From Poseidonocella sp. HB161398 (GTDB lineage: Bacteria; Pseudomonadota; Alphaproteobacteria; Rhodobacterales; Rhodobacteraceae), in assembly GCF_005870025.1 (NCBI RefSeq), contig NZ_VATA01000004.1:1-64000 (forward strand): a DNA stretch of 64,000 bases, in the 5' to 3' direction. A program made the position numbers and the translations under genes. Below the pieces are notes generated by a model. That model worked only from the letters and a program-made list of their open reading frames with translations, searched no databases and had not been told where the DNA came from. Positions within the stretch are counted from its first letter, which is position 1. Every line of letters begins with the position of its first letter. Positions 52,848-59,016 of the stretch are shown here, in pieces.

Positions 52848-52859
52848 GGTCACGACCCG

Positions 52860-53147
52860 ATGCCACGCAAGATAGCGATCAGCCCCGAGGACACGCGCTG
52901 GCTCACTGCCGTTCATGCCACGGCCAGCTATGCCGACATGGCACGGCGCCTCAAGTGCCACCCCGATACGCTCAGGCGCATCCTGGTGCGCCTCGGCCTC
53001 CAGGAGTTCGAGGGCGCGAAGTACGCGCTCACCCCCAAGACACACGTGAAGATGTGGACGCGCGCCTGTCTTGGCTGCGGCGACCGCAAGCCCAGGCCCC
53101 GCAACCTCTACTTCTGCGACTGCTGCCGCGAGAGGCTCGACACATGA
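52860..53147 (+). CDS. HTH plus zinc-ribbon small regulator, 95 aa
   Basis: Residues about 10-48 form a helix-turn-helix (YADMARRLKCHPDTLRRILV). Residues 69-90 hold C-x2-C … C-x2-C (CLGCGDRKPRPRNLYFCDCC), a zinc ribbon. It is the first gene of the late/right operon, behind O4 and half-operators, and ATGA-coupled to the resolvase. Probably a phage transcription regulator, perhaps of late genes. Confidence 0.65.
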   Translation: MPRKIAISPEDTRWLTAVHATASYADMARRLKCHPDTLRRILVRLGLQEFEGAKYALTPKTHVKMWTRACLGCGDRKPRPRNLYFCDCCRERLDT

Positions 53148-53593
53148 GCGTACCCCCCAAGCGCAAGCGCCTGAGCCCGCGAGGCTCCAAGCAGAAGGGC
53201 GACAAGTTCGAGCGAGAGCTGGCCGCCTACATCGCCGAAGCCACCGGCCTCCAGTGCGAGCGTGCGCCTCTCTCGGGCGGCGGTGTCGTTGGCCTCTTCG
53301 CTGGCGGCGCGGACCTCATCGGCACGCCCGGCATCCACGTCGAAGCCAAGCGCTGCGAAGCCTTCAAGTTCGAGAGCTGGCTGGCCCAATGCATGGCCTC
53401 GATCACCAAGCTCAATGCCCCCGAGGCTCCCGTCATCGTCGCCCGCAAGTCCCGCATGCCCATCGGCGAGGCGCGCGTGCAGCTTCCGCTCGATTTCTTC
53501 CTGACCCTCTACCGGGCTTGGCTCATCCAGGAGGGATACGTGCGTCCCGCCGATCATCGCCCCCAAGCAGGCGGACGACCGGCACCCCTCTGA
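53144..53593 (+). CDS. Hjc-like Holliday-junction resolvase / PD-(D/E)XK nuclease
   Basis: A 149-residue protein with KQKGDKFERELAAYIAEATG, then RAPLSGGG, then GGADLIGTPGIHVEAKRCEA: the E … D … E-x-K order of Hjc-type resolvases. Such enzymes cut branched phage DNA before packaging. ATGA overlap with the HTH/zinc gene. Confidence 0.75.
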   Translation: MSVPPKRKRLSPRGSKQKGDKFERELAAYIAEATGLQCERAPLSGGGVVGLFAGGADLIGTPGIHVEAKRCEAFKFESWLAQCMASITKLNAPEAPVIVARKSRMPIGEARVQLPLDFFLTLYRAWLIQEGYVRPADHRPQAGGRPAPL

Positions 53594-53627
53594 CGTGCTC
53601 CACTTGCTGCCAGAACGATGAGCCGAG

Positions 53628-53656
53628 GGCTGCGCCCCCCTTGCGGGGGCGCAGCC
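53628..53656 (+). terminator. Strong hairpin between resolvase and 222-aa gene
   Basis: A 12-bp perfect GC stem (GGCTGCGCCCCC/GGGGGCGCAGCC) with a 5-nt loop. No T-run on either side, so it may stabilise mRNA ends or act as a pause rather than a full terminator. Confidence 0.5.
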
Positions 53657-53697
53657 TGATCATCGACAGCGACATCGACAGCGACGAGGACGACGAC

Positions 53698-54366
53698 ATG
53701 CCAAAGGCCACGCTCATCCGCAGCGACGAAGACCTCTTCGACATCTCCCCCGGCACCACCGCAGAGGATCGCGACTTCGCGCGCGAGCTTGCGCCCATCG
53801 TCCGCATGCTCGAAGCGTGGGGCAAGACCACGCTCTCTGCCCCCGCTGCCACCCATGGCGGCATCTCGCCCTGCCCCTTCGCCGCCCAGGCCATGGCCTC
53901 CGGCAGCACGCGCGTCTACCGCGCCACCTCCCTTGGCCTCATCCCCGATCTGATCGCCACCGATCCGCCGCTCGACGACGAGTGCTACCTCATCGCGATC
54001 CCCCTCGACCTCTTCACCTTCGAGGACATCATCGGCACGCTCACCCTGTGCCGCCGAAACCACTTCGGCATCTGGACCGACATCTACCACCCGAGCGCCA
54101 AGCGCTGCGCAGACATCCCCGGCATCCAGGCTCTCGCCGATCTCGGCATCTGCATCATCAAGCTCACCCGCATGGCCGACATCCAGGCATCCGCCGAGCG
54201 CATCGCCAAGACTTGCCCCGGCTACTACCCCGAGGCCCACAAGCGCCGCACGCGCGTCGCCGCACGCGCCGCCCTCCTGCGCGCCTTCGCCCCCGCCATG
54301 GCCTCCGGCTTCGAGGCCCTCAACGACGCCGCCCTGACGGCCTACTCCGACGACGAGATGATGTGA
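53698..54366 (+). CDS. Hypothetical protein, 222 aa
   Basis: ATG behind GAGGACGACGAC. Mixed alpha/beta: an acidic N terminus, then strands (ECYLIAIPLDLFTFEDIIGT, LGICIIKLTRMADIQASAER) and a basic helical C-terminal region (EAHKRRTRVAARAALLRAFA). No recognised catalytic motif. Immediately upstream of and overlapping the lysozyme gene by one base, so likely co-expressed late. Confidence 0.6.
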   Translation: MPKATLIRSDEDLFDISPGTTAEDRDFARELAPIVRMLEAWGKTTLSAPAATHGGISPCPFAAQAMASGSTRVYRATSLGLIPDLIATDPPLDDECYLIAIPLDLFTFEDIIGTLTLCRRNHFGIWTDIYHPSAKRCADIPGIQALADLGICIIKLTRMADIQASAERIAKTCPGYYPEAHKRRTRVAARAALLRAFAPAMASGFEALNDAALTAYSDDEMM

Positions 54367-55040
54367 TGGCCTCCACCCCCATGACCCCCATGGAGCAGCG
54401 CCTCCTCGACGCAATCGCGGGCTCGGAGAGCCCCGGCTACGACGCCATGTACGGCGGCGCCCGCTTCACCGATTTCTCGGACCACCCCCGGCAGTTCTTC
54501 GACATCGCCAACGGCCCCAACACCGGGCAGCGCACCTCCGCCGCCGGGCGCTACCAGTTCCTTTCCTCCACCTGGGACGCCATCGCGCCGCGCGCGGGCG
54601 TCACCGACTTCTCGCCGCGCTCGCAGGACGCTGCCGCCATCACGCTCGCCCGCGACGACTACCGCCGCCGCACGGGCCGCGACCTCACCGCCGACCTCGA
54701 AGACCCCTCGCCCTCGAACCTGCTGCGCGTGGCCAATTCCCTGTCCGGCACGTGGACCTCCCTGCCCGGCGGCATCGAGCCCAACGACGCAACCGCGGGC
54801 TTCCTCGCCCGCATGGGCACGGACGCAGCGCCCGGCACCGCAACCGCCCAGGCCGACGACGCCTACAACCAGATCGCCTCTTCCATGCTTCGCGAACTTG
54901 CCGCGGCAAGCTCACCTGCTGGCAACCAGGAGAACCCCGCCGCCGACCAGGACGAAGCCGCGAACCAGGAGCCCACGCTCACCTTCGCCCCGACCGTCAT
55001 CTCCGCGCTCACCGGCTCCAGCGGCGGAGGCTGGCTATGA
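54366..55040 (+). CDS. Endolysin-type lysozyme, GH104-like
   Basis: A 224-residue protein. The N-terminal domain has LDAIAGSESPGYDAMYGGAR, then SAAGRYQFLSSTWD, the signature of lambda-R/GH104-type lytic transglycosylases; the Glu of GSESPGYD is the likely catalytic residue. The C-terminal ~70 residues are Ala/Gln/Asn-rich and probably disordered. No signal peptide. It may be the endolysin or a virion-associated peptidoglycan hydrolase. No holin lies beside it. ATGA overlap with the next gene. Confidence 0.78.
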   Translation: MASTPMTPMEQRLLDAIAGSESPGYDAMYGGARFTDFSDHPRQFFDIANGPNTGQRTSAAGRYQFLSSTWDAIAPRAGVTDFSPRSQDAAAITLARDDYRRRTGRDLTADLEDPSPSNLLRVANSLSGTWTSLPGGIEPNDATAGFLARMGTDAAPGTATAQADDAYNQIASSMLRELAAASSPAGNQENPAADQDEAANQEPTLTFAPTVISALTGSSGGGWL

Positions 55041-55312
55041 CCGCGCATCTCCGCCTGCTCAAGCGCGAGAGCTATGCCATTCTCCATTCCACGCTCGCCG
55101 CAATCCACATCCCCGACCGCACGATCCACTACCTCATGCACACCACGCTCTCATGGTCTCTGCGCGCCATCGCACGCGCAGCCAAGGTCGAGCCCTCCAC
55201 GATCCTCCGCCAAGTCCGTTCGGTCACGAACCAGCGCGATCAGGATCCTCTGTTCGACGCCGCGCTGGCCTCGACCGAAGCCAAGCTCAACCGCGCCCTG
55301 CCCGCAAAATAG
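55037..55312 (+). CDS. HTH protein, DUF6456-like N-terminal type, 91 aa
   Basis: Coupled to the lysozyme gene. Segment SWSLRAIARAAKVEPSTILR followed by QVRSVTNQRDQDPLFDAALA matches, as I recall, the HTH region of alphaproteobacterial DUF6456-type regulators. Probably DNA-binding. Last gene of the plus-strand right operon. Confidence 0.55.
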   Translation: MTAHLRLLKRESYAILHSTLAAIHIPDRTIHYLMHTTLSWSLRAIARAAKVEPSTILRQVRSVTNQRDQDPLFDAALASTEAKLNRALPAK

Positions 55313-55313
55313 A

Positions 55314-55341
55314 GCGGGGCGGGAATGTCATCCCGCCCCGC
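55314..55341. terminator. Bidirectional terminator after the lysis operon
   Basis: A perfect 11-bp GC stem (GCGGGGCGGGA/TCCCGCCCCGC) with a 6-nt loop between convergent operons ending at 55312 (plus) and 55369 (minus). Confidence 0.65.
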
Positions 55342-55368
55342 CCCGCAGCCGTTTGCCGGTCCCGGCTG

Positions 55369-55797
55369 CTATCCGTCCTGGTTTTCTGCAAGCGCTCCCT
55401 TCACGCTCTGGAAGACATGAAAGAGCCATTCGGCCACGTCGCTCGGCTCATTCGGCCAGCAGAGCGGCACCCACTGCTCCGCGTCCAAGCGCCGGATCAC
55501 GACCCACCGCTCGCGCCCGAACTTGCGGCTGTGATACCGATGCAGCTCAAGCTCGGTCTTCTCTTGCAGGAAAATCACCCCGAAGGCCGCCAGCGACCTA
55601 TGGTTCGGCGGAACATCCAGGGCCTCTTGATCCAGCCTCTCCAGGCCGAACACGCCATTCGTCTGGCGGCCCACGTAGTGGAGCATCTCGCTGACAAGCT
55701 CGGCATCTTCCGGGTACTGCTCCGCCTCAAGCTCGTCGCAGTGCCGTTGATGTTCTTCCTCGCCTTCGAGGTCTTCACGCTTAGGTTTCATCATCAC
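55369..55797 (-). CDS. Hypothetical acidic protein, about 140 aa
   Basis: GTG-ATG-ATG at 55797-55789; spacing from GAGGGG favours the last ATG (55791). Acidic N-terminal helix (REDLEGEEEHQRHCDELEAE), then a compact domain with ERWVVIRRLDAEQWVPLCWP. No recognised family. It is separated from the coiled-coil HTH gene by 33 bp and probably co-transcribed with it. Confidence 0.55.
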   Translation of the reverse strand: MMMKPKREDLEGEEEHQRHCDELEAEQYPEDAELVSEMLHYVGRQTNGVFGLERLDQEALDVPPNHRSLAAFGVIFLQEKTELELHRYHSRKFGRERWVVIRRLDAEQWVPLCWPNEPSDVAEWLFHVFQSVKGALAENQDG

Positions 55798-55830
55798 CCC
55801 TCGCGCACCCGACGCAAGGGTGCGCTCTTT

Positions 55831-56613
55831 TCAGTACACATGCATGCTCTCGGGCACCGGCATTCCATTCGCCGACACGCCAAGACCAAGCTCTTCCTCA
55901 AGCACCGCCACCTTCTTGCGCTCTCCACCCAACGCGCGTTCCAGTTCTGCGATCCTCGCGTCCTTCACGAGCACGAGCTGTTTCACCATGCCCGCGTTGA
56001 ACACTTTTGCCGGAGCACGCTCACGTTTGCGCTCCTCATCAACAACAAAACCAATACGCTCCAGCTCTTCCATCTTGGCCGCCAATTCATCGGCCCGCCT
56101 GTCCGCCGCCTCTTCCGCGGCCTTGGCATCTTCAAGCTGGTCTTCGAGCAACGCCGCTTTCCGCCGCAGCTCTTCTTCCTTCATGCGCAGCGCGTTTTCC
56201 TGCTGCGCCAGTCGCGTTTTGGCGACCGCTAATTCACTCTCAAGAACTACCTTCGGTGTCTTCCCCGAAACTGAATCTTCGGGAGGGCAATTGTCTTTCT
56301 GCTTCTTCCCAATTTTCAATCCGAGCTTCGCCCTATCTTTCCTCGGAGGGCTCGCATCCGGTTTCGCGCAGACTTGTCCCTCTATGGCAATCCCTGCTGT
56401 TGCCAGCATCTTGCCTATCGTGCTCTGGCTCACGCGGAATTTATTCGCCCACCTGAGACACCATCCACCATCAACGATCTTTTTCGGACCAGCGGCCTTT
56501 CGGGCAGCCGACAAAAGCTGCATTGCCTCTTCAGTTGTTATCGAATACCGCGAACGGACATTCTGATCTCGGTGTGTTCTGAGATCGCGTAAGCCACTTT
56601 CGGAACGTGCCAT
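55831..56613 (-). CDS. HTH plus long coiled-coil protein, KfrA-like layout
   Basis: A 260-residue protein. The N-terminal ~85 residues include an HTH-like segment (CLRWANKFRVSQSTIGKMLA). Residues about 130-250 are continuous coiled coil (QENALRMKEEELRRKAALLE). This is the organisation of plasmid KfrA-type DNA-binding proteins. AT-richer than phage average. A perfect palindrome lies 33 bp upstream, suggesting self-regulation. It could be a stability/partition-like or repressor protein. Confidence 0.6.
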   Translation of the reverse strand: MARSESGLRDLRTHRDQNVRSRYSITTEEAMQLLSAARKAAGPKKIVDGGWCLRWANKFRVSQSTIGKMLATAGIAIEGQVCAKPDASPPRKDRAKLGLKIGKKQKDNCPPEDSVSGKTPKVVLESELAVAKTRLAQQENALRMKEEELRRKAALLEDQLEDAKAAEEAADRRADELAAKMEELERIGFVVDEERKRERAPAKVFNAGMVKQLVLVKDARIAELERALGGERKKVAVLEEELGLGVSANGMPVPESMHVY

Positions 56614-56645
56614 TGAACCCCCAAAGTAATATGTCCTTCTCCCGC

Positions 56646-56663
56646 ACATATACGCTTATATGT
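56646..56663. promoter_or_regulatory. Palindrome ACATATA-cgct-TATATGT, candidate autoregulatory operator
   Basis: 18 bp with perfect 7-bp arms, 33 bp upstream of the HTH/coiled-coil start. Next to it (56675-56687) is GGTGTCAAGGTGT, two direct half-sites of the phage operator. Confidence 0.55.
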
Positions 56664-56759
56664 CCAACGCTGGGTGTCAAGGTGTGTTCTAAAGTTTGCC
56701 ACGCGCGGTATGGAATGACCTCTGTGAAACTTCGCCGACCGAAGCCAATTCGGATCATG

Positions 56760-57089
56760 CTACCTCTGCTGCCGCCTTCTGTTTTCCGCCAGAAACCGGA
56801 TACTTATCATCTTCGGAATGCCGATCACTGTTACGCAAACAGTCCCGCGCATGATGAAAACATGCCCGCCAGATAGTATGTAGTCGCTGGCCTTCCCCGC
56901 CTGATGATGCGGTCGTTGCCAATAGGCATCGCACATTCGCCGGAGCGAATCGGACATTTCCGAGCGCCACATCCCGGTCGTGACGGCGCGCCGAAACGTT
57001 CGATCCCCCGCGCGCTTGTTCAGGCCCATGCGCTGCACCATGCGCTTGCGCGCATGGTGCGTCAGCCGGAACTCAGACGGCTCCGCCAT
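56760..57089 (-). CDS. DUF4258-like small phage protein, 109 aa
   Basis: Begins MAEPSEFRLTHHARKRMVQRM; the H-A-x-K-R-M-x-x-R opening and a closing strand pair (DYILSGGHVFIMRGTVCVTV) resemble DUF4258-type proteins that share the RelE-like size. The middle is an insert rich in basic residues. A toxin or RNA-binding role is only a guess. Start overlaps the upstream gene by 17 nt. Confidence 0.55.
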   Translation of the reverse strand: MAEPSEFRLTHHARKRMVQRMGLNKRAGDRTFRRAVTTGMWRSEMSDSLRRMCDAYWQRPHHQAGKASDYILSGGHVFIMRGTVCVTVIGIPKMISIRFLAENRRRQQR

Positions 57090-57366
57090 CGTCCTCTTCC
57101 GGTCCCAGCAGCTCTTCGAGCCGCGCACTCACGTTCTGGCCGTACTGGATGCATTCATTCCAGACTGCGAGGGCCTTGTCCTCATCCCGGCCAAGGCCGA
57201 CCTTGAGCCCGCTGAGCGTGCCCGCGAAGAACGCGCTCTCGACGCTGGCGAGCATCCAGGGCGGCAGCTCCCCGGGCTCCTCCACGCCGAAGCATGCGCA
57301 CGAGAACGCGCTCATTTCCTCGGCAACGCTGCGCGTCGGGTCGGGCTTCCAGCTACGTGCCTCCAT
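57073..57366 (-). CDS. Hypothetical protein, 97 aa
   Basis: ATG overlaps the upstream stop by one base (TGATG). Cys-containing N terminus (EMSAFSCACFGVEEPGELPP), then a helical C-terminal part (ALAVWNECIQYGQNVSARLE) ending acidic. Middle gene of a three-gene coupled operon starting at 57938. Function unknown. Confidence 0.6.
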   Translation of the reverse strand: MEARSWKPDPTRSVAEEMSAFSCACFGVEEPGELPPWMLASVESAFFAGTLSGLKVGLGRDEDKALAVWNECIQYGQNVSARLEELLGPEEDDGGAV

Positions 57367-57938
57367 CAGTGCACGCTCCCGCCCTTGCCGCTGCGCTTCT
57401 CCGCAAGCGCGTACTGCCGGACAAGGTACTGCTGCGCCTCTTCCGCGCTCGGCCAGATGTCCGCAATGAACTGTGCCATGACCCCCGGCCTCGTCCCGGC
57501 CAGCCCTCCGGCATGCACCGCCGCCAGCGTGAGCATCGCCCACATCTCCTGGCGGTCCTCCGTCACCTCGCTCATCGCCTGTATGGCCCCGAGCGCGCGC
57601 TTGTCGAGCATGTCGAGCCGGATGTTCACCATGTCCATCCGCTCGCCGTCCAGGAGGCTCTCCCGCACCACGGCATCGACCTCGGCCAGCTTCGCCACCA
57701 TGGCCTCATCGCTGGTCACGGTGATCACTCTCGTCTTGCGGCCATCGACGACGACCATCTCGTCGCGATCCTCATCGCCGACCTGAACGGTGATCACGGT
57801 GTCATCCAGCATCATCGTCACCTTGCGATGGCCTTCGGCAGCCATGCTAAGCAACTCGTCCCGGCTGACATGCGTGGTCTTAGTTACCCCATGCACCTTG
57901 CCGCACTTCTTGCACGGCTCGCGCCCACTCTCTCCCAT
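57366..57938 (-). CDS. Hypothetical protein with N-terminal CxxC, 190 aa
   Basis: Start chosen at the ATG behind GAGGAGATTGCC. Near the N terminus is EPCKKCGKVHG, a single CxxC-H knuckle. Then comes a beta-rich segment (VTMMLDDTVITVQVGDEDRD), and the rest is helical. First gene of the right-end minus operon, 48 bp downstream of operator O3, so probably repressed in the lysogen. Family unknown. Confidence 0.6.
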   Translation of the reverse strand: MGESGREPCKKCGKVHGVTKTTHVSRDELLSMAAEGHRKVTMMLDDTVITVQVGDEDRDEMVVVDGRKTRVITVTSDEAMVAKLAEVDAVVRESLLDGERMDMVNIRLDMLDKRALGAIQAMSEVTEDRQEMWAMLTLAAVHAGGLAGTRPGVMAQFIADIWPSAEEAQQYLVRQYALAEKRSGKGGSVH

Positions 57939-57985
57939 GGCAATCTCCTCGATTCTGGCCACCGGACAGTCCGGCGTCCTGATCG

Positions 57986-57999
57986 ACACCTTAAGGTGT
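57986..57999. promoter_or_regulatory. Operator O3, perfect palindrome
   Basis: ACACCTTAAGGTGT, the only perfectly self-complementary copy. Flanking GTGTCGATCAG on the minus strand is shared with O1. On the minus strand it overlaps a possible -10, with TTGTCT 17 bp upstream as -35, for the 57938 operon. Confidence 0.7.
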
Positions 58000-58037
58000 G
58001 TCTTACATTTCAGACAAGGAAAAATACCTCCGCAAAC

Positions 58038-58051
58038 GGGCAAATTTGCCC
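58038..58051. repeat. Palindrome GGGCAAATTTGCCC, copy 1
   Basis: Perfect 14-bp palindrome. A degenerate copy (58100-58117) and a longer perfect copy (58123-58140) follow within 90 bp. Confidence 0.75.
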
Positions 58052-58122
58052 ACGTCGGTTCCGGCTGACCTCTTCGACCTGATTCCAGGGGGCGAATCCG
58101 GGCGAAAAATTTGCCCATTCCC

Positions 58123-58140
58123 GTGGGCAAATTTGCCCAC
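58123..58140. repeat. Palindrome GTGGGCAAATTTGCCCAC, copy 2
   Basis: Perfect 18-bp palindrome with the same core as 58038-58051. Another half-site (TTGCCCAAATTG) is at about 58144. The half-site TTTGCCC also occurs upstream of the terminase operon (11041-11070). Confidence 0.8.
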
Positions 58141-58235
58141 GACTTGCCCAAATTGAGGGGCATCCGCCCCTATTGCCACCTAAAGAGTTCCAACAAACAC
58201 CCAATACAGGAGACGCCGTTCGGGTGTGATTTGCA

Positions 58236-58263
58236 TAAACGAAAGGCGGCCCGTGGGCCGCCT
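58236..58263 (-). terminator. Terminator downstream of tRNA-Met
   Basis: Stem AGGCGGCC/GGCCGCCT with a 4-nt loop, followed on the minus strand by TTTCGTTT. It lies 31 bp beyond the tRNA 3' end and probably ends the tRNA transcript. Confidence 0.65.
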
Positions 58264-58293
58264 AGTCATTGATCTCAAAGGAGATTGGATATT

Positions 58294-58370
58294 TGGTAGC
58301 GGAGGAGGGACTTGAACCCCCGACACGCGGATTATGATTCCGCTGCTCTAACCAACTGAGCTACTCCGCC
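58294..58370 (-). tRNA. tRNA-Met(CAT), elongator type
   Basis: 77 nt with encoded CCA. The acceptor stem GGCGGAG/CTCCGCT closes with a G-U first pair. D-arm GCTCAGTTGGTTAGAGC, anticodon stem GCGGA/TCCGC with loop ATCATAA (anticodon CAT), and T-arm containing GGTTCAAGTCC are all intact. It lacks the C1-A72 mismatch of initiator tRNA; tRNA-Ile2 (lysidine) is the alternative reading of CAT. Its 3' end faces the phage DNA, the usual orientation for tRNA-targeted integration. Confidence 0.92.
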
Positions 58371-58566
58371 AGAGAGTGGGCGCCAGATATTGTGAGCGGG
58401 CGGATGCGTCAAGAGAAAAATCCCGCAGAGGCGCGAAAAACCGCCCTGCCCCGCTCCGGCTGCCCCCGGCGGAGCGGCGCTTGCGCGAAAATTTGATGAA
58501 CTGGCCATCTTGCCCTACACATTAGGTATCCCGGGCGCGCGACCCGGGACAGCAACAGGAAGAAAG

Positions 58567-59016
58567 ATGTTCAACAAAATCATGGTGCCAGTGGATCTGG
58601 CACACACGCCCAGCTTGTCGCGCAGCCTCGAGCTCGCCGCACAGCTGGCGCGGCAGAACGGAGCGACCGTATGGTATGTCGGCATCACCGCCGATACGCC
58701 GGGCAAGCTGGGGCACACCCCCGCCGAATATGCCGAGCGTCTCGATGCCTTCACCGCCTCGCAGGTCGAGACCCATGGCCATGACGCCGCCAGCACCGCC
58801 TATGTCGCCAACGACCCCGCCATCGACCTGACCTCGGTGCTGCTGCGCGCCGCAACCGAGATCGAGGCAGACCTGATCGTCATGGCCACACACGGCCCGG
58901 GCGTCACCGACCGGCTCTGGCCGTCCCACGGCGAAGCCATCGCCCGCAGATTCCCCGGCTCCGTCTTCCTCGTCCGCCAGGACCCCATCCACCCTGACGA
59001 AAGGATCGCCACGTGA
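58567..59016 (+). CDS. Universal stress protein (UspA family)
   Basis: A 149-residue protein behind AGGAAGAAAG. Typical Usp fold: MFNKIMVPVDLAH at the N terminus, a long helix (LSRSLELAAQLARQNGATVW), and the nucleotide-binding MATHGPG…FPGSVFLVR at the C terminus. Its stop overlaps the GTG start of a BCCT transporter. A Usp co-transcribed with an osmolyte transporter recalls TeaD, which modulates ectoine uptake in Halomonas. Host gene. Confidence 0.88.
   Translation: MFNKIMVPVDLAHTPSLSRSLELAAQLARQNGATVWYVGITADTPGKLGHTPAEYAERLDAFTASQVETHGHDAASTAYVANDPAIDLTSVLLRAATEIEADLIVMATHGPGVTDRLWPSHGEAIARRFPGSVFLVRQDPIHPDERIAT

Larger units (their letters stand above)
52481..52859. other. Candidate replication origin and control region
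   Basis: 379 bp without a gene. In order: 20-bp inverted repeat (52523), tandem CCTTGG repeats, a C-run/G-run hairpin (52626-52640), the second inverted repeat arm containing operator O4, an AT-rich tract (52750-52795), and two single half-operators (52779, 52796). Combination and position suggest origin plus promoter for the 52860 operon. Confidence 0.5.
57939..58293. other. Right prophage border region
   Basis: No gene. Contains operator O3, two perfect TTTGCCC palindromes with extra half-sites (58038-58150), then AT-rich sequence and a terminator (58236-58263) that would end the tRNA transcript. The phage-host junction is probably between about 58150 and the tRNA 3' end. Confidence 0.5.

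Noticed and set aside
56531-56758. 75-codon minus frame upstream of the coiled-coil HTH gene
   Set aside because: It covers the palindromic operator and the HTH start; no Shine-Dalgarno; best read as non-coding control DNA.
58294-58370. Initiator tRNA-fMet
   Set aside because: The first acceptor pair is G-U and the anticodon stem lacks three G-C pairs next to the loop, so elongator Met (or Ile2) fits better.
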